Source: Cytobacillus oceanisediminis (GTDB taxonomy: Bacteria > Bacillota > Bacilli > Bacillales > Cytobacillaceae). From it: a stretch of DNA of 64,000 nt. Positions 11,051 to 21,685 of this stretch are shown here, piece by piece (position 1 is the first letter of the stretch; each line of letters opens with the position of its first letter). Location: positions 2,101,501 to 2,165,500 of the forward strand of contig NZ_CP065511.1 of assembly GCF_022811925.1 (NCBI RefSeq), in the 5' to 3' direction. Both the position numbers and the translations under genes were made by a program. Below the pieces are notes generated by a model. It ran no database searches, was not told where the DNA came from, and worked only from the letters and a program-made list of their open reading frames with translations.

Positions 11051-11072
11051 AGAGTGGGGCAACCCACTCTTT
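11051..11072 (+). terminator. tetraloop hairpin upstream of rimP
   Basis: AGAGTGGG-GCAA-CCCACTCT is a perfect 8-bp stem with a GNRA-type loop, followed by TTTCGTG and a later T-run. It could be the polC terminator or a leader/attenuator of the rimP operon. It lies downstream of the candidate promoter at 10984, which favours a leader role. Confidence 0.65.
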
Positions 11073-11205
11073 CGTGTTGTGTACGGTTTTTTCCTAATAT
11101 CGGATCTATGTTAAAACTATATGTTAATTAAAGTTTAGCAGAGCCAATATCTAATTTATTAATGTAAAACAAGAGCTAAGAATCCAGTAAAAAGGAGGGA
11201 AATGA

Positions 11206-11673
11206 ATGAGCAAAGTGACTGAAACGGTGGAACAACTGGTCACCCCTATTGTGGATGAACTTAATTTAGAATTAGTCGACATTGAATATGTAAAAGAAGG
11301 GAAAGACTGGTTCCTTCGCGTATTTATTGATAAAGAAACTGGTGTTGATATCGAGGAATGCGGAATGGTCAGTGAAAGGCTAAGCGAAAAGCTTGATGCT
11401 GAAGATCCGATTCCTTACAACTATTTCTTGGAAGTTTCATCACCGGGAGCTGAACGCCCTCTAAAGAAAGACAGTGATTTTGTTAAAGCAGTCGGCAAGA
11501 ATGTTTTCGTTAAAACATACGAGCCGATTGATGGAGAAAAGACGTTCGAAGGTGTGTTAATCCAATTCGACGGGGAGACCGTTACGGTTGAAGTGAAAAT
11601 CAAAACAAGGAATAAAAGGATCGAAATTCCTTATGAGAAGGTAGCGAATGCCCGTTTAGCCGTTGTTTTCTAA
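11206..11673 (+). CDS. rimP: ribosome maturation factor RimP
   Basis: A 155-residue factor for 30S subunit maturation (YlxS in B. subtilis). It has an N-terminal alpha/beta domain with [22 protein letters not shown], a conserved [11 protein letters not shown] motif near residues 75-85, and a C-terminal SH3-like domain. It has a strong AAAGGAGGG ribosome site. Next comes nusA, as in nearly all bacteria, but the gap is enlarged here by a repeat copy. Confidence 0.96.
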   Translation: MSKVTETVEQLVTPIVDELNLELVDIEYVKEGKDWFLRVFIDKETGVDIEECGMVSERLSEKLDAEDPIPYNYFLEVSSPGAERPLKKDSDFVKAVGKNVFVKTYEPIDGEKTFEGVLIQFDGETVTVEVKIKTRNKRIEIPYEKVANARLAVVF

Positions 11674-11700
11674 TGACGGCTGATTGCGGGCTTGCTTATT

Positions 11701-11839
11701 AAGAAAAGCGGAAGCGCCTTACCCACGAAGGAACGCAGACTAAGAACGCCACGTCCTGTGGCAACGTCTGCATGACCCCCATCCTGGGGGCCTCACCTCG
11801 AGGGGGTAGGCAGCTTGCGCTAGACAGTTATTGACGTTC
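11701..11839 (-). repeat. hairpin repeat family A, copy 2 (inverted)
   Basis: Read on the minus strand it begins GAACGTCAATAACTGTCTAGC and ends GGCGCTTCCGCTTTTC, matching the outer arms of copies 1 and 3. The centre differs in sequence but keeps a stem (GCAGAC with GTCTGC, plus GCCAC/GTGGC). It sits between rimP and nusA, about 95 bp before the nusA start. Confidence 0.8.
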
Positions 11840-11933
11840 AAAAACCAATACTTACTTGTCTTATTAATAAAAGCAAATTGCTACTTTAGCGTTGATCATT
11901 TTTATAAGAGAAATAAAGGGGGATATAAATCTC

Positions 11934-13091
11934 ATGAGCAGTGAACTTTTGGATGCTCTGACATTGCTTGAGAAAGAAAAAGGCATTTCTCGCGATGTGA
12001 TTATCGAAGCAATTGAAGCTGCATTGGTGTCAGCCTACCGCAGAAACTTTAACCAGGCACAGAATGTGCGCATTGATTTAAACCTAGGAAACGGAACGAT
12101 GAGAGTCTTTGCACGCAAAGAGGTAGTGGATGAAGTATTTGATCCGCGTCTTGAAATCTCAGTTGAAGATGCTCAAAAGATCAACCCGAACTACCAGGTG
12201 GAAGATGTCGTTGAAATGGAAGTAACTCCTAAGGACTTTGGGCGCATCGCTGCCCAAACGGCCAAACAGGTTGTTACGCAGCGTGTCCGTGAAGCGGAGA
12301 GAGGCATCATTTATTCTGAATTTATCGACCGTGAAGAAGATATCATGACGGGAATTGTTCAGCGTACAGATCCTAAGTTCATCTATGTGAGCCTTGGAAA
12401 GATTGAAGCGATCCTTCCGGCAAACGAACAAATGCCAAATGAGCGTTATCAGCCCCATGACCGCATTAAAGTCTTTATTACTAAAGTAGAAAAGACAACA
12501 AAAGGACCACAAATCTTTGTCAGCAGAACGCATCCTGGCCTGCTGAAGAGATTATTTGAAATTGAAGTGCCTGAAATTTATGATGGAACTGTTGAAATCA
12601 AATCCGTTGCCCGTGAAGCAGGGGACCGTTCTAAGATCTCCGTTCATTCAGACAATGAAGAAGTAGATCCGGTAGGTTCATGTGTAGGGCCTAAGGGCAC
12701 ACGCGTACAGGCGGTAGTAAATGAGCTTAAGGGTGAAAAAATTGATATTGTAAAGTGGTCTTCTGATCCGGTCGTTTTCGTTGCCAATGCACTAAGTCCA
12801 TCTAAGGTGCTTGACGTAATCGTAAATGAAGATGACAAAGCGACAACAGTTGTAGTCCCAGATTATCAGCTATCCCTGGCAATCGGAAAGCGCGGCCAGA
12901 ATGCAAGACTTGCAGCCAAGCTTACAGGCTGGAAAATTGACATCAAATCAGAAACAGATGCTCGTGAAGCCGGAATTTACCCACGGGATGAAACACTGTT
13001 GAACTTTGATAATGATGATTATGAAAACGAAGATTACGAAAATGAGGCAGACTTCGATTTTCAGGATGAGCTTTTAGAGGGAAAAGAATAG
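11934..13091 (+). CDS. nusA: transcription termination/antitermination protein NusA
   Basis: A 385-residue RNA polymerase-binding pausing and termination factor. The N-terminal RNAP-binding domain covers about 1-125, S1 about 135-200, and two KH domains about 200-345 ([15 protein letters not shown] and [16 protein letters not shown]). A short acidic D/E/N-rich tail ends the protein. Firmicute NusA lacks the extra acidic repeats of E. coli. I chose ATG 11934, which follows AAAGGGGGAT and aligns with B. subtilis MSSELLDAL; 14 upstream in-frame codons are probably untranslated. Confidence 0.97.
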   Translation: MSSELLDALTLLEKEKGISRDVIIEAIEAALVSAYRRNFNQAQNVRIDLNLGNGTMRVFARKEVVDEVFDPRLEISVEDAQKINPNYQVEDVVEMEVTPKDFGRIAAQTAKQVVTQRVREAERGIIYSEFIDREEDIMTGIVQRTDPKFIYVSLGKIEAILPANEQMPNERYQPHDRIKVFITKVEKTTKGPQIFVSRTHPGLLKRLFEIEVPEIYDGTVEIKSVAREAGDRSKISVHSDNEEVDPVGSCVGPKGTRVQAVVNELKGEKIDIVKWSSDPVVFVANALSPSKVLDVIVNEDDKATTVVVPDYQLSLAIGKRGQNARLAAKLTGWKIDIKSETDAREAGIYPRDETLLNFDNDDYENEDYENEADFDFQDELLEGKE

Positions 13092-13108
13092 GGAAGAGGT
13101 GAATGATC

Positions 13109-13393
13109 GTGAACAATCGTAAAAAAGTTCCTTTGCGAAAATGTGTCGCTACCGGTGAAATGAGGCCGAAAAAAGAACTCGTTCGCATCGTTCGCTCCAA
13201 AGAAGGGGAAGTGTCTGTAGACCCGACCGGAAAAAAATCAGGGCGCGGGGCTTATCTTTCCAAAGAAAAGGAAGCAGTTTTGTTAGCAAAGAAGAAGAAT
13301 ATCTTAGCCAATCATTTAGAAGTTTCCATAGATGATGCTATCTATGAAGAACTCTTGGAGTTAATAGAGAAGGAGAAACGGCAATCCAAATGA
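13109..13393 (+). CDS. rnpM: RNase P modulator RnpM (YlxR family)
   Basis: A small basic RNA-binding protein of about 94 residues with the YlxR core [17 protein letters not shown] and GRGAYL. In B. subtilis YlxR binds and modulates RNase P RNA. I prefer GTG 13109 because GAGGTG at 13096-13101 is well spaced from it; the in-frame ATG at 13103 would be only a few bases from the site. It overlaps ylxQ by 4 bp, indicating translational coupling in the nusA-infB operon. Confidence 0.92.
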   Translation: MNNRKKVPLRKCVATGEMRPKKELVRIVRSKEGEVSVDPTGKKSGRGAYLSKEKEAVLLAKKKNILANHLEVSIDDAIYEELLELIEKEKRQSK

Positions 13394-13692
13394 ACTCAAA
13401 TCAATGGATGTCATTGCTTGGCTTAGCCAATCGGGCACGGAAAATTACTTCGGGAGAAGAGCTTGCTGTTAAAGAGATCAGAAACGGCAAAGCAAAGCTT
13501 GTTTTGCTGTCTGCAGATGCATCCGCAAATACGGCAAAGAAAGTTACAGATAAATGTAAATCATTTGGGGTTCCTTATAAGCTTATTCAAAACCGGGAAA
13601 TGCTCGGTAAGGCTATAGGGAAGGAAGCCCGCGTTGTTGTGGCAGTGTTAGATGCCGGATTTGCAAAAAAGCTGTTAACGTTGCTCGATTAA
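13390..13692 (+). CDS. ylxQ: L7Ae-family RNA-binding protein YlxQ
   Basis: A 100-residue L7Ae/L30e-fold protein predicted to bind kink-turn RNA. The visible family core runs from [15 protein letters not shown] through [16 protein letters not shown]. It starts in an ATGA overlap with rnpM and lies 19 bp before infB. B. subtilis YlxQ is non-essential and its RNA target is uncertain. Confidence 0.93.
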   Translation: MNSNQWMSLLGLANRARKITSGEELAVKEIRNGKAKLVLLSADASANTAKKVTDKCKSFGVPYKLIQNREMLGKAIGKEARVVVAVLDAGFAKKLLTLLD

Positions 13693-13711
13693 TACTAGCG
13701 GGGGTGAAAGT

Positions 13712-15943
13712 ATGAGTAAAATGCGCGTATATGAATATGCGAAAAAACATAACATTTCAAGCAAGGATGTTATTACAAAATTAAAAGACATGAATATTGA
13801 GGTTTCCAATCATATGACTACGATTGAGCCGGCTGCAGTCCAGAAACTTGACGGCATCTTTATCAAGAATGACAGCCAGTCACAAAAGCAGAGCAAACCT
13901 CAAAACCAGCAAAAACCGCAAGGAAATCAAAAACCGGCTTCAAATAATAGTGCTGCCAACACTACAGCTGCTAAAAGCAAGCCTCAGAATAAACCAGGTG
14001 AAAACAGAAACCAGGGACAGGGCAGCCAGTCCGGCAAAAGCTTCTCCGGAAATAACCGGGGCAATAGCAACAATAGAAACAATAATAACAACAACCGAAA
14101 CAATAACCGAAACAACAATAAGAATAAAAACAACAAAGGCAAACAGCAGCAGCAGACTCATGTGGCCCCAGCTCCTAAAAAGGTGAAGGAGCTTCCTTCA
14201 AAAATTACTTTCAGCGAATCACTGACTGTAGCGGAACTGGCAAAGAAGCTGCACCGCGAACCTTCTGAAATCATTAAAAAGCTATTCATGCTTGGTGTTA
14301 TGGCAACCATTAACCAGGATCTTGACAAAGATGCCATTGAGCTGATTGCAGGTGAATACGGTGTAGAAGTAGAAGAAGAGATACTGGTTGATACAACTGA
14401 TCTTGAAGTATACTTCACAGAAGATGAAAATGCTGAACTAGTGGAACGTCCATCTGTTGTAACCATCATGGGACACGTTGACCATGGTAAAACAACATTG
14501 CTTGACTCCATCCGCAACACGAAAGTAACAGCAGGAGAAGCAGGCGGAATCACTCAGCATATCGGAGCTTATCAAGTTGAAGAAAACGGCAAAAAGATTA
14601 CTTTCCTTGATACTCCTGGACACGCTGCGTTCACGACGATGCGTGCCCGCGGTGCGAAGATTACCGATATTACAATTCTCGTTGTTGCAGCAGATGACGG
14701 TGTTATGCCGCAAACGGTTGAAGCAATCAACCATGCAAAAGCAGCAGAAGTGCCAATCATTGTGGCTGTTAACAAAATGGATAAGGAAGCAGCAAATCCT
14801 GACCGTGTTATGCAGGAATTGACTGAACATGGCCTAGTTCCAGAGGCATGGGGCGGAGACACAATCTTTGTTCCAATCTCAGCTATTAAAGGCGATGGAA
14901 TTGATGAACTGCTTGAAATGATTCTTCTTGTAGGTGAAGTGGAAGAATACAAAGCAAATCCCGACCGCAATGCCGTTGGTACAGTTATCGAAGCACAGCT
15001 TGACAAAGGACGCGGTTCAGTTGCGACCCTCCTTGTGCAAAACGGTACATTGAAGGTAGGAGATCCAATCGTTGTCGGTAACTCATTTGGACGTGTCCGT
15101 GCAATGGTTAATGATCTTGGCCGCCGTGTGAAAACTGCCGGACCTTCAACACCTGTTGAAATTACAGGTCTTAACGATGTTCCTCAAGCCGGTGACCGCT
15201 TCGCTGTCCTTGATGATGAAAAGACAGCCCGCCAGATTGGTGAAGCTCGTGCCCAGCAGGCATTGCAGGCCCAAAGAAACGAAAAGACAAGAGTAAGTCT
15301 GGATAACTTGTTTGAACATATGAAACAAGGGGAAATGAAAGACTTAAACATCGTTGTTAAAGCGGACGTTCAAGGTTCAGCGGAAGCATTAACTGCTGCC
15401 CTTCATAAAATTGATGTAGAAGGTGTTAATGTTCGTATCCTTCATACAGGTGTCGGTGCCATTAACGAGTCTGACATCACTTTAGCTGCAGCTTTCAATG
15501 CTATTGTTATCGGATTCAATGTCCGTCCTGACAATAATGCGAAACGTGCAGCAGATGCAGAAAATGTTGACATCCGCTTGCACCGCATCATCTACAAAGT
15601 AATCGAGGAAATTGAATTGGCGATGCAGGGTATGCTTGATCCTGAGTTCGAAGAAAAAATTATCGGCCAGGCTGAAGTACGCCAGACGTTCAAAGTTTCC
15701 AAAATCGGTACAATTGCAGGTTCGTATGTCACAGACGGAAAAATCACTCGTGACAGCGGTGTTCGCTTAATCCGCGATGGAGTTGTTATTTTTGAAGGGG
15801 AAGTTGACGCTCTTAAGCGATTCAAAGATGACGCTAAAGAAGTAGCCCAAGGCTATGAGTGCGGTATTACCATCAAAAACTTCAATGACGTTAAAGAAGG
15901 CGACGTTATCGAAGCATATATTATGGAAGAAGTGGAACGTTAA
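13712..15943 (+). CDS. infB: translation initiation factor IF-2
   Basis: A 743-residue GTPase that recruits initiator fMet-tRNA to the 30S subunit. After an N-terminal IF2-N domain comes a low-complexity Q/N/K/G/R-rich linker (about 50-155, with runs of Asn and Gln). A second IF2-N-like domain follows, then the G domain with G1 GHVDHGKT at 254-261, DTPGHA and NKMD. Domains II, III and C-terminal fMet-tRNA binding complete it. The linker is longer than in many homologues. It overlaps ylxP by one base. Confidence 0.97.
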   Translation: MSKMRVYEYAKKHNISSKDVITKLKDMNIEVSNHMTTIEPAAVQKLDGIFIKNDSQSQKQSKPQNQQKPQGNQKPASNNSAANTTAAKSKPQNKPGENRNQGQGSQSGKSFSGNNRGNSNNRNNNNNNRNNNRNNNKNKNNKGKQQQQTHVAPAPKKVKELPSKITFSESLTVAELAKKLHREPSEIIKKLFMLGVMATINQDLDKDAIELIAGEYGVEVEEEILVDTTDLEVYFTEDENAELVERPSVVTIMGHVDHGKTTLLDSIRNTKVTAGEAGGITQHIGAYQVEENGKKITFLDTPGHAAFTTMRARGAKITDITILVVAADDGVMPQTVEAINHAKAAEVPIIVAVNKMDKEAANPDRVMQELTEHGLVPEAWGGDTIFVPISAIKGDGIDELLEMILLVGEVEEYKANPDRNAVGTVIEAQLDKGRGSVATLLVQNGTLKVGDPIVVGNSFGRVRAMVNDLGRRVKTAGPSTPVEITGLNDVPQAGDRFAVLDDEKTARQIGEARAQQALQAQRNEKTRVSLDNLFEHMKQGEMKDLNIVVKADVQGSAEALTAALHKIDVEGVNVRILHTGVGAINESDITLAAAFNAIVIGFNVRPDNNAKRAADAENVDIRLHRIIYKVIEEIELAMQGMLDPEFEEKIIGQAEVRQTFKVSKIGTIAGSYVTDGKITRDSGVRLIRDGVVIFEGEVDALKRFKDDAKEVAQGYECGITIKNFNDVKEGDVIEAYIMEEVER

Positions 15944-16224
15944 TGATAATTGGGCTTGCAGCCTGTGAATGTATCATTTATGACACACATTCTTTGAAAG
16001 AAAAACGGGCTGTTTTGCAGCGGATTTTAACCCGGCTGAAGCAAAGATACAATGTATCTGTATCTGAGGTGGACTATCAGGACCTATGGCAGAGGACAAA
16101 AATTGCCATTGTGGCCGTTTCGTCCACCCAGGTTTCAACGGAACACGAGCTGCAAAATGCGCTGAAGATGATTGATTCGTTCCCGGAAATTGAACGGACA
16201 ATTACAGATTTAGAGTGGCTTTAA
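15943..16224 (+). CDS. ylxP: DUF503 protein YlxP
   Basis: A 93-residue member of the YlxP/DUF503 family with the conserved start [22 protein letters not shown]. Its start overlaps the infB stop (TAATG), so the two are translationally coupled. It is always found between infB and rbfA in Bacilli. No biochemical role is firmly established; context suggests ribosome function. Confidence 0.92.
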   Translation: MIIGLAACECIIYDTHSLKEKRAVLQRILTRLKQRYNVSVSEVDYQDLWQRTKIAIVAVSSTQVSTEHELQNALKMIDSFPEIERTITDLEWL

Positions 16225-16240
16225 GAAGAGGTGATATAGA

Positions 16241-16621
16241 ATGAGCCTTAGAGCAAATCGAGTTGGAGAACAAATGAAAAAAGAACTGGGCGAAATCATC
16301 GGCCGGAAAATAAAGGACCCGCGGGTTGGATTTGTAACAGTCACCGATGTTCAAGTTACCGGGGATCTCCAGCAGGCAACCGTATTTATCTCTGTTCTGG
16401 GTGATGAGGAACAGAGGGAAAATACGCTTCGCGGGCTGGCTAAAGCAAAAGGCTTTATCCGATCTGAAATTGGCCAGAGAATCCGGCTGAGAAAAACACC
16501 GGAAATTCTATTCGAATTTGATGAATCAATTGACTACGGAAACCGTATAGAATCATTGCTCCATCAAATTCAGGACGAAGGCCGTTCCAAAGATGAGGAA
16601 CGCTCCAAAGAAGAAGAATAA
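16241..16621 (+). CDS. rbfA: 30S ribosome-binding factor RbfA
   Basis: A 126-residue KH-like protein that binds immature 30S subunits and helps process the 16S rRNA 5' end. The core motif [20 protein letters not shown] lies near residues 25-44. A charged [10 protein letters not shown] tail makes it slightly longer than B. subtilis RbfA. An AAGAGGTG ribosome site precedes it. A terminator follows its stop codon directly. Confidence 0.96.
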   Translation: MSLRANRVGEQMKKELGEIIGRKIKDPRVGFVTVTDVQVTGDLQQATVFISVLGDEEQRENTLRGLAKAKGFIRSEIGQRIRLRKTPEILFEFDESIDYGNRIESLLHQIQDEGRSKDEERSKEEE

Positions 16622-16624
16622 TGG

Positions 16625-16657
16625 AATGGATAGACATTTTGTCTATCCATTTTTTTC
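16625..16657 (+). terminator. terminator hairpin between rbfA and truB
   Basis: AATGGATAGAC pairs perfectly with GTCTATCCATT around a short T-rich loop, followed by seven Ts. It sits inside what is usually one operon and would limit read-through from rbfA into truB. Confidence 0.88.
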
Positions 16658-16679
16658 TAATTAGACAAGAAAGTTTAAA

Positions 16680-16819
16680 TTTGAACGTCGATAACTGTCT
16701 AGCTCCAGCGCCTACCCCCTCGAGGTCACAAGCCAATCCTCCCAAAAAGGCAAAGAACGCCTTTCCGGGAGGCTCGTCTTGTGCTTGTCGGGGGTGGGCA
16801 AGGCGCTTGCGCTTTTCTA
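16680..16819 (+). repeat. hairpin repeat family A, copy 3
   Basis: Closely similar to copy 1 in sequence and orientation. The outer arms AGCGCC/GGCGCT and the C-rich/G-rich arms are kept. The inner stem is CACAAG/CTTGTG, where copy 1 has CATAAG/CTTATG, a paired change. It ends just before the truB ribosome site. Confidence 0.85.
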
Positions 16820-16845
16820 ATCACAAAGACAAGGTGGTACTTAAT

Positions 16846-17763
16846 ATGGAAGGAATTTTACCGCTTTTTAAACCAAAAGGAATGACATCCCATGATTGTG
16901 TCTTCAGGCTGCGGAAGATTTTGCGTATGAAAAAAATCGGCCATACCGGCACACTTGATCCTGACGTAACTGGGGTACTCCCAATCTGTCTCGGGAGAGC
17001 AACAAAGGTGGCTGAATACATAACAGATGCAGGAAAGTCTTATGAGGGAGAAGTCAAAATAGGCTTTTCTACGACAACAGAAGATGCCTCCGGAGAAGTC
17101 GTGGAGAGAAAAGATGTTGCAGCACCTATTTCCAGAAATCAGATAATGGAAGTTCTTAAAAGCCTCACCGGGGAAATTACGCAGACACCTCCTATGTATT
17201 CAGCAGTAAAAGTGAATGGGAAACGCCTCTATGAATATGCAAGACAGGGAATAGAAGTGGAACGGCCGTCCAGGAAAGTTACTATTTACTCTATCGAACT
17301 GCTCGATGACAGAGAAATGTTTGAGGGTGAGAATATTACCCTTCGTTTCCGTGTAGCCTGCAGCAAAGGAACATATATCCGTACGCTTGCTGTCATGATT
17401 GGGAGTGAACTGGGATACCCAGCCCATATGTCCGAGCTGGTTAGAATCCAGTCTGCCTCATTGACACTTGATGACTGTCTGACTTTTGAAGAAATAGAAG
17501 ACAGAGTAGAGAAGGGGACAATGGCCGAGGTTCTTCGACCTATGGAAGCTGCGCTTTCTCATTTGCCGAAATTTCAAATAAGTGATAAAGTAGCAGAGAA
17601 AGTAAAAAATGGGGCTGTATTAACTATCCCTGATCATTTACTCGACACCAAGGGCCCAATCGCATTGGAAGCAAAGGAAGGCCTTGTTCTGGCGATTTAT
17701 GAGCATCACCCCCGCAAACCTGGGTTAATGAAGCCAGTAAAGGTGTTAAGGAATGATCAATAA
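16846..17763 (+). CDS. truB: tRNA pseudouridine(55) synthase TruB
   Basis: A 305-residue enzyme that isomerises U55 in the tRNA T loop. It has the N-terminal GILPLFKPKGMTSHD and the catalytic motif GHTGTLDPDVTG with catalytic Asp 38. KVNGKRLYEYAR and a C-terminal RNA-binding region follow. I chose ATG 16846, after AAGGTGG and at the conserved N-terminus. The frame stays open upstream to an ATG at 16621, through a terminator and repeat copy 3, which is unlikely to be translated. Confidence 0.96.
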   Translation: MEGILPLFKPKGMTSHDCVFRLRKILRMKKIGHTGTLDPDVTGVLPICLGRATKVAEYITDAGKSYEGEVKIGFSTTTEDASGEVVERKDVAAPISRNQIMEVLKSLTGEITQTPPMYSAVKVNGKRLYEYARQGIEVERPSRKVTIYSIELLDDREMFEGENITLRFRVACSKGTYIRTLAVMIGSELGYPAHMSELVRIQSASLTLDDCLTFEEIEDRVEKGTMAEVLRPMEAALSHLPKFQISDKVAEKVKNGAVLTIPDHLLDTKGPIALEAKEGLVLAIYEHHPRKPGLMKPVKVLRNDQ

Positions 17764-17829
17764 GCACTCGTTAGAAAGCTGTGCATTTTTATAGGTCCAG
17801 GCTCTGTAGAGAAAAGGTGAATTAATAAT

Positions 17830-18780
17830 ATGGAAGTTATTCATATACATCATCCCCACCGATTGGATAGAACCGACATGCCTGAAATGGCAATAGCACT
17901 TGGATATTTTGATGGTGTTCATTTGGGTCATCAGAAAGTCATCCGTGAAGCAAAATCTTTAGCTGAACAAAAAGGATTAAAAAGTGCTGTTATGACATTT
18001 GACCCGCATCCATCGGTTGTTTTGGGGAAAAGCGTTCAGCATGTGGAGTATATTACGCCTCTTGAGGATAAAATTGCTATCATGGCTGATCTGGGCATAG
18101 ATTATTTGATTATCATCAATTTTACAAGGGAATTTGCAAATCTTCTGCCACAGGAGTTTGTTGATCAATACCTGATTGGTCTTAATGCAAAGTATGTCGT
18201 AGCAGGCTTTGATTATTCTTATGGGCGGATGGGGCGCGGCACAATGGAAACACTGTTGTTCCATTCGAGGGATCAATTTGAATATTCGGTGGTTGCAAAG
18301 CTTGCAAAAGAAGATGAAAAAATCAGCTCTACGCTAATAAGGAAATACATCCGGGAAGGGAAAACAGCTGAGCTTCCCGACCTTTTAGGAAGATATTATA
18401 AAACATCAGGAATCGTTATCCATGGCGATAAGAGAGGCCGTACAATCGGCTTTCCTACGGCGAACGTGGATGTTTCTGATGACTGCATCATTCCTCCGCC
18501 CGGTGTATATGCTGTGAGATTCTCAGTAGATGGAAGCTGGTATGAAGGTGTCTGCAATGTTGGCTACAAACCTACCTTTAATAAGGAAAAAGGGGACAGG
18601 CCGTCTGTTGAAGTCCATATTTTTGATTTCTCTTCAGATATTTATGGCAGGAAAGTTACTGTTGAATGGCATAAACATCTTAGAAGCGAAAGGAAGTTTG
18701 CTGGCGTTCAGGAATTAATCGCCCAAATTGCGAAGGATAAACAGCAGACTGAGCAATATTTTGAGAAAAACAGGGTTTAG
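17830..18780 (+). CDS. ribF: bifunctional riboflavin kinase / FAD synthetase
   Basis: A 316-residue two-domain enzyme (RibC in B. subtilis) making FMN and then FAD from riboflavin. The N-terminal nucleotidyltransferase domain has GYFDGVHLGHQ near residue 26 and a later ISSTLIRKYI motif. The C-terminal riboflavin kinase domain (about 185-310) has RGRTIGFPTANV and PPPGVYAV. It is preceded by AAAAGGTGA and lies downstream of truB, the conserved truB-ribF-rpsO order. Confidence 0.96.
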   Translation: MEVIHIHHPHRLDRTDMPEMAIALGYFDGVHLGHQKVIREAKSLAEQKGLKSAVMTFDPHPSVVLGKSVQHVEYITPLEDKIAIMADLGIDYLIIINFTREFANLLPQEFVDQYLIGLNAKYVVAGFDYSYGRMGRGTMETLLFHSRDQFEYSVVAKLAKEDEKISSTLIRKYIREGKTAELPDLLGRYYKTSGIVIHGDKRGRTIGFPTANVDVSDDCIIPPPGVYAVRFSVDGSWYEGVCNVGYKPTFNKEKGDRPSVEVHIFDFSSDIYGRKVTVEWHKHLRSERKFAGVQELIAQIAKDKQQTEQYFEKNRV

Positions 18781-18830
18781 CCTTGCTTTTTGTCATAAAA
18801 AGTTGTATTCTAAGTAACGTACCAAATGAA

Positions 18831-18877
18831 CCTTTGCTTGGCAAGTCGAGTCACCGACGCTTGCTCAGTAACAGGGG
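18831..18877 (+). promoter_or_regulatory. candidate rpsO leader (S15 autoregulatory fold)
   Basis: The outer stem CCTTTG (18831-18836) pairs with CAGGGG (18872-18877). The inner stem GCAAG-TCG pairs with CGA-CG-CTTGC (18841-18864). Such compact nested stems just upstream of rpsO are the S15-binding autoregulatory leaders known in Bacilli. Only the pairing is seen here; S15 binding is inferred. Confidence 0.55.
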
Positions 18878-18890
18878 ATTGAAAATTTAG

Positions 18891-19172
<282 letters not shown>

Positions 19173-19489
19173 TCAACAGAAGCGGGATTTTTTCCCGCTT
19201 TTTTATTAGCTTTAAAAACTTGAATTTTGTTCCTAATCATGTACATACATAAGTTATTCTTATTTTAGCAAACGGAAAAATTGAGCATACTATAAGATGC
19301 CTAATTTTATTATGATTAAAGAGCATTTCATGCTTTTATATAAAACTGGACTGCTGGCAATGCAGAGCTCATAAGCCTCTGCTGCTGCCATGGCAGGATT
19401 ATCTGCAGCTTATGCAGGTTAAATAACAATTGAACGGACCAGGCAGAATTAACGCCTGTCCTTAAGTGAAAGCAGAGAGGGGTACAAAT
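19173..19489 (+). other. rpsO-pnp intergenic region with structured pnp leader
   Basis: 317 bp without a gene. After the rpsO terminator comes an AT-rich stretch (19206-19340), then a dense set of inverted repeats. CATAAGC 19370-19376 pairs with GCTTATG 19408-19414 and encloses CTGCC/GGCAG (19385-19396). GGAC-AGGC 19436-19444 pairs with GCCTGTCC 19454-19461. These directly precede the pnp ribosome site. Confidence 0.5.
19180..19205 (+). terminator. Rho-independent terminator after rpsO
   Basis: AAGCGGGA pairs with TCCCGCTT around a T-loop, followed by a T-run (8 bp after the rpsO stop). Confidence 0.92.
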
Positions 19490-21610
19490 ATGGGACAAGA
19501 TAAACATGTCTACAGCCTTGAGTGGGCTGGGCGCAAATTGACCGTTGAGATTGGCCAGCTGGCTAAACAGGCTAACGGTGCGGTTTTAGTGCGCTATGGC
19601 GATACTGTAGTATTAAGTACTGCTACAGCATCAAAAGAACCGAAAAATCTGGATTTCTTTCCGCTGACAGTTAACTATGAAGAACGTTTATATGCTGTTG
19701 GTAAGATTCCGGGCGGTTTTATTAAGAGAGAGGGCCGTCCAAGTGAAAAAGCGATTTTGGCCAGCCGATTGATTGACAGGCCAATCCGTCCATTATTCGC
19801 TGACGGTTTCAGAAATGATGTACAGGTTGTAAGCATGGTGATGAGTGTGGATCAAAACTGCTCATCTGAAATGGCTGCAATGTTTGGTTCATCATTAGCC
19901 CTTTCTGTGTCGGATATTCCATTTGGCGGACCGATTGCAGGGGTCAGCGTAGGGCGCATCGGTGGAGAATTCATCATTAATCCATCTGTGGACCAGGCTG
20001 AAAAGAGCGATATCAGCCTTGTTGTAGCCGGTACAAAAGATGCGATTAACATGGTAGAAGCAGGTGCAGATGAAGTGCCTGAAGAAACAATGCTTGAAGC
20101 GATTATGTTTGGCCATGAGGAAATTAAACGCCTTATTGCTTTCCAGGAAGCAATTGCATCTGAAATCGGCAAAGAAAAAATGGAAGTTGTTTTATACCAG
20201 GTTGACCAGGACCTTGAGGCTGAAGTTCGCGGCATCTGTGAGAAAGATATGATTCAAGCAATCCAGGTGCAGGAGAAGCATGCCCGTGAAGCTGCCATTA
20301 AAGCAGTTAAAGAAGAAATTACAGCTAAATATGTAGGTGAAGAAGCAGACGAAGACAAGCTGAAGCAAATCAGGCAGATCCTTGATAAAATTGTTAAAGC
20401 TGAAGTGCGACGTCTAATCACAGAAGATAAAGTTCGCCCGGATGGACGTGGACTGGATGTTATCCGCCCGCTATCATCAGAGGTAGGCCTTCTTCCGCGC
20501 ACACATGGTTCCGGTTTATTTACACGCGGACAAACTCAGGCTCTGAGCATTTGTACCTTAGGAGCTCTTGGCGACGTACAGATTCTTGATGGGCTGGGAA
20601 TTGAAGAAGAAAAGAGATTCATGCACCACTACAACTTCCCTAACTTCAGTGTAGGTGAAACTGGGCCAATCAGAGGGCCAGGACGCCGCGAAATCGGGCA
20701 TGGAGCTCTTGGAGAACGTGCTCTTGAGCCGATTATTCCTTCTGAAAAGGATTTCCCTTATACGATCCGTCTTGTATCTGAGGTATTGGAATCCAATGGT
20801 TCAACATCACAGGCAAGTATTTGTGCAAGTACATTGGCTATGATGGATGCCGGTGTGCCTATTAAAGCGCCAGTTGCCGGTATAGCAATGGGTCTTATTA
20901 AATCAGGCGAGCATTATTCAATTCTGACTGACATTCAGGGTATGGAAGACCACCTTGGCGACATGGACTTCAAAGTGGCGGGTACTTCCAAGGGTGTTAC
21001 TGCCCTCCAAATGGATATCAAAATTGAAGGCTTGTCACGTGAGATTCTTGAGGAAGCATTGCAGCAGGCGAAAAAAGGCCGCATACAGATACTTGATTCC
21101 ATGCTGAGCACTATTGGGCAGCCAAGAAAAGAGCTGTCTGAATATGCTCCTAAGATTCTGATGATGTCAATCAACCCTGATAAAATCCGCGATGTTATTG
21201 GGCCAAGCGGAAAGCAGATCAATAAGATTATTGAAGAAACAGGCGTTAAGATTGATATCGAACAAGATGGAACAGTATTCATCTCATCTGTAGATGAAGA
21301 GATGAATCAAAAAGCGAAGAAGATTATTGAAGATATCGTACGTGAAGTGGAAGTTGGACAAATGTATCTTGGCAAGGTGAAACGAATTGAGAAATTCGGT
21401 GCATTTGTTGAAATCTTCTCCGGTAAAGATGGATTGGTTCATATTTCTGAACTTGCTGAAGAGCGTGTAGGAAAAGTGGAAGATGTTGTATCCATCGGTG
21501 ACGAACTTCTAGTAAAAGTTACTGAAATTGATAAGCAAGGCCGCGTAAACCTTTCCCGCAAAGCCGTATTGCGTGAACAGCGTGAGCAAAAGGAAAAAGC
21601 ACAGCAATAA
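19490..21610 (+). CDS. pnp: polyribonucleotide nucleotidyltransferase (PNPase)
   Basis: A 706-residue phosphorolytic 3'-5' exoribonuclease, the main mRNA-decay exonuclease of Bacilli. It has two RNase PH domains (the second begins around residue 315, [13 protein letters not shown]) flanking a helical domain. A KH domain (about 555-615, [14 protein letters not shown]) and a C-terminal S1 domain (about 620-690) follow. I chose ATG 19490, after GAGAGGGG, which aligns with the family start; eight upstream in-frame codons are ignored. Confidence 0.97.
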   Translation: MGQDKHVYSLEWAGRKLTVEIGQLAKQANGAVLVRYGDTVVLSTATASKEPKNLDFFPLTVNYEERLYAVGKIPGGFIKREGRPSEKAILASRLIDRPIRPLFADGFRNDVQVVSMVMSVDQNCSSEMAAMFGSSLALSVSDIPFGGPIAGVSVGRIGGEFIINPSVDQAEKSDISLVVAGTKDAINMVEAGADEVPEETMLEAIMFGHEEIKRLIAFQEAIASEIGKEKMEVVLYQVDQDLEAEVRGICEKDMIQAIQVQEKHAREAAIKAVKEEITAKYVGEEADEDKLKQIRQILDKIVKAEVRRLITEDKVRPDGRGLDVIRPLSSEVGLLPRTHGSGLFTRGQTQALSICTLGALGDVQILDGLGIEEEKRFMHHYNFPNFSVGETGPIRGPGRREIGHGALGERALEPIIPSEKDFPYTIRLVSEVLESNGSTSQASICASTLAMMDAGVPIKAPVAGIAMGLIKSGEHYSILTDIQGMEDHLGDMDFKVAGTSKGVTALQMDIKIEGLSREILEEALQQAKKGRIQILDSMLSTIGQPRKELSEYAPKILMMSINPDKIRDVIGPSGKQINKIIEETGVKIDIEQDGTVFISSVDEEMNQKAKKIIEDIVREVEVGQMYLGKVKRIEKFGAFVEIFSGKDGLVHISELAEERVGKVEDVVSIGDELLVKVTEIDKQGRVNLSRKAVLREQREQKEKAQQ

Positions 21611-21660
21611 TACTAACCTCTATTTAGGAGAGAAGCATTTTGCGGGGCGAAATTTCCTAA

Positions 21661-21685
21661 AAGCCAGGGGAAACCCTGGCTTTTT
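21661..21685 (+). terminator. Rho-independent terminator after pnp
   Basis: AAGCCAGGG-GAAA-CCCTGGCTT is a perfect stem with a GNRA-type loop and a T-run. Confidence 0.92.
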
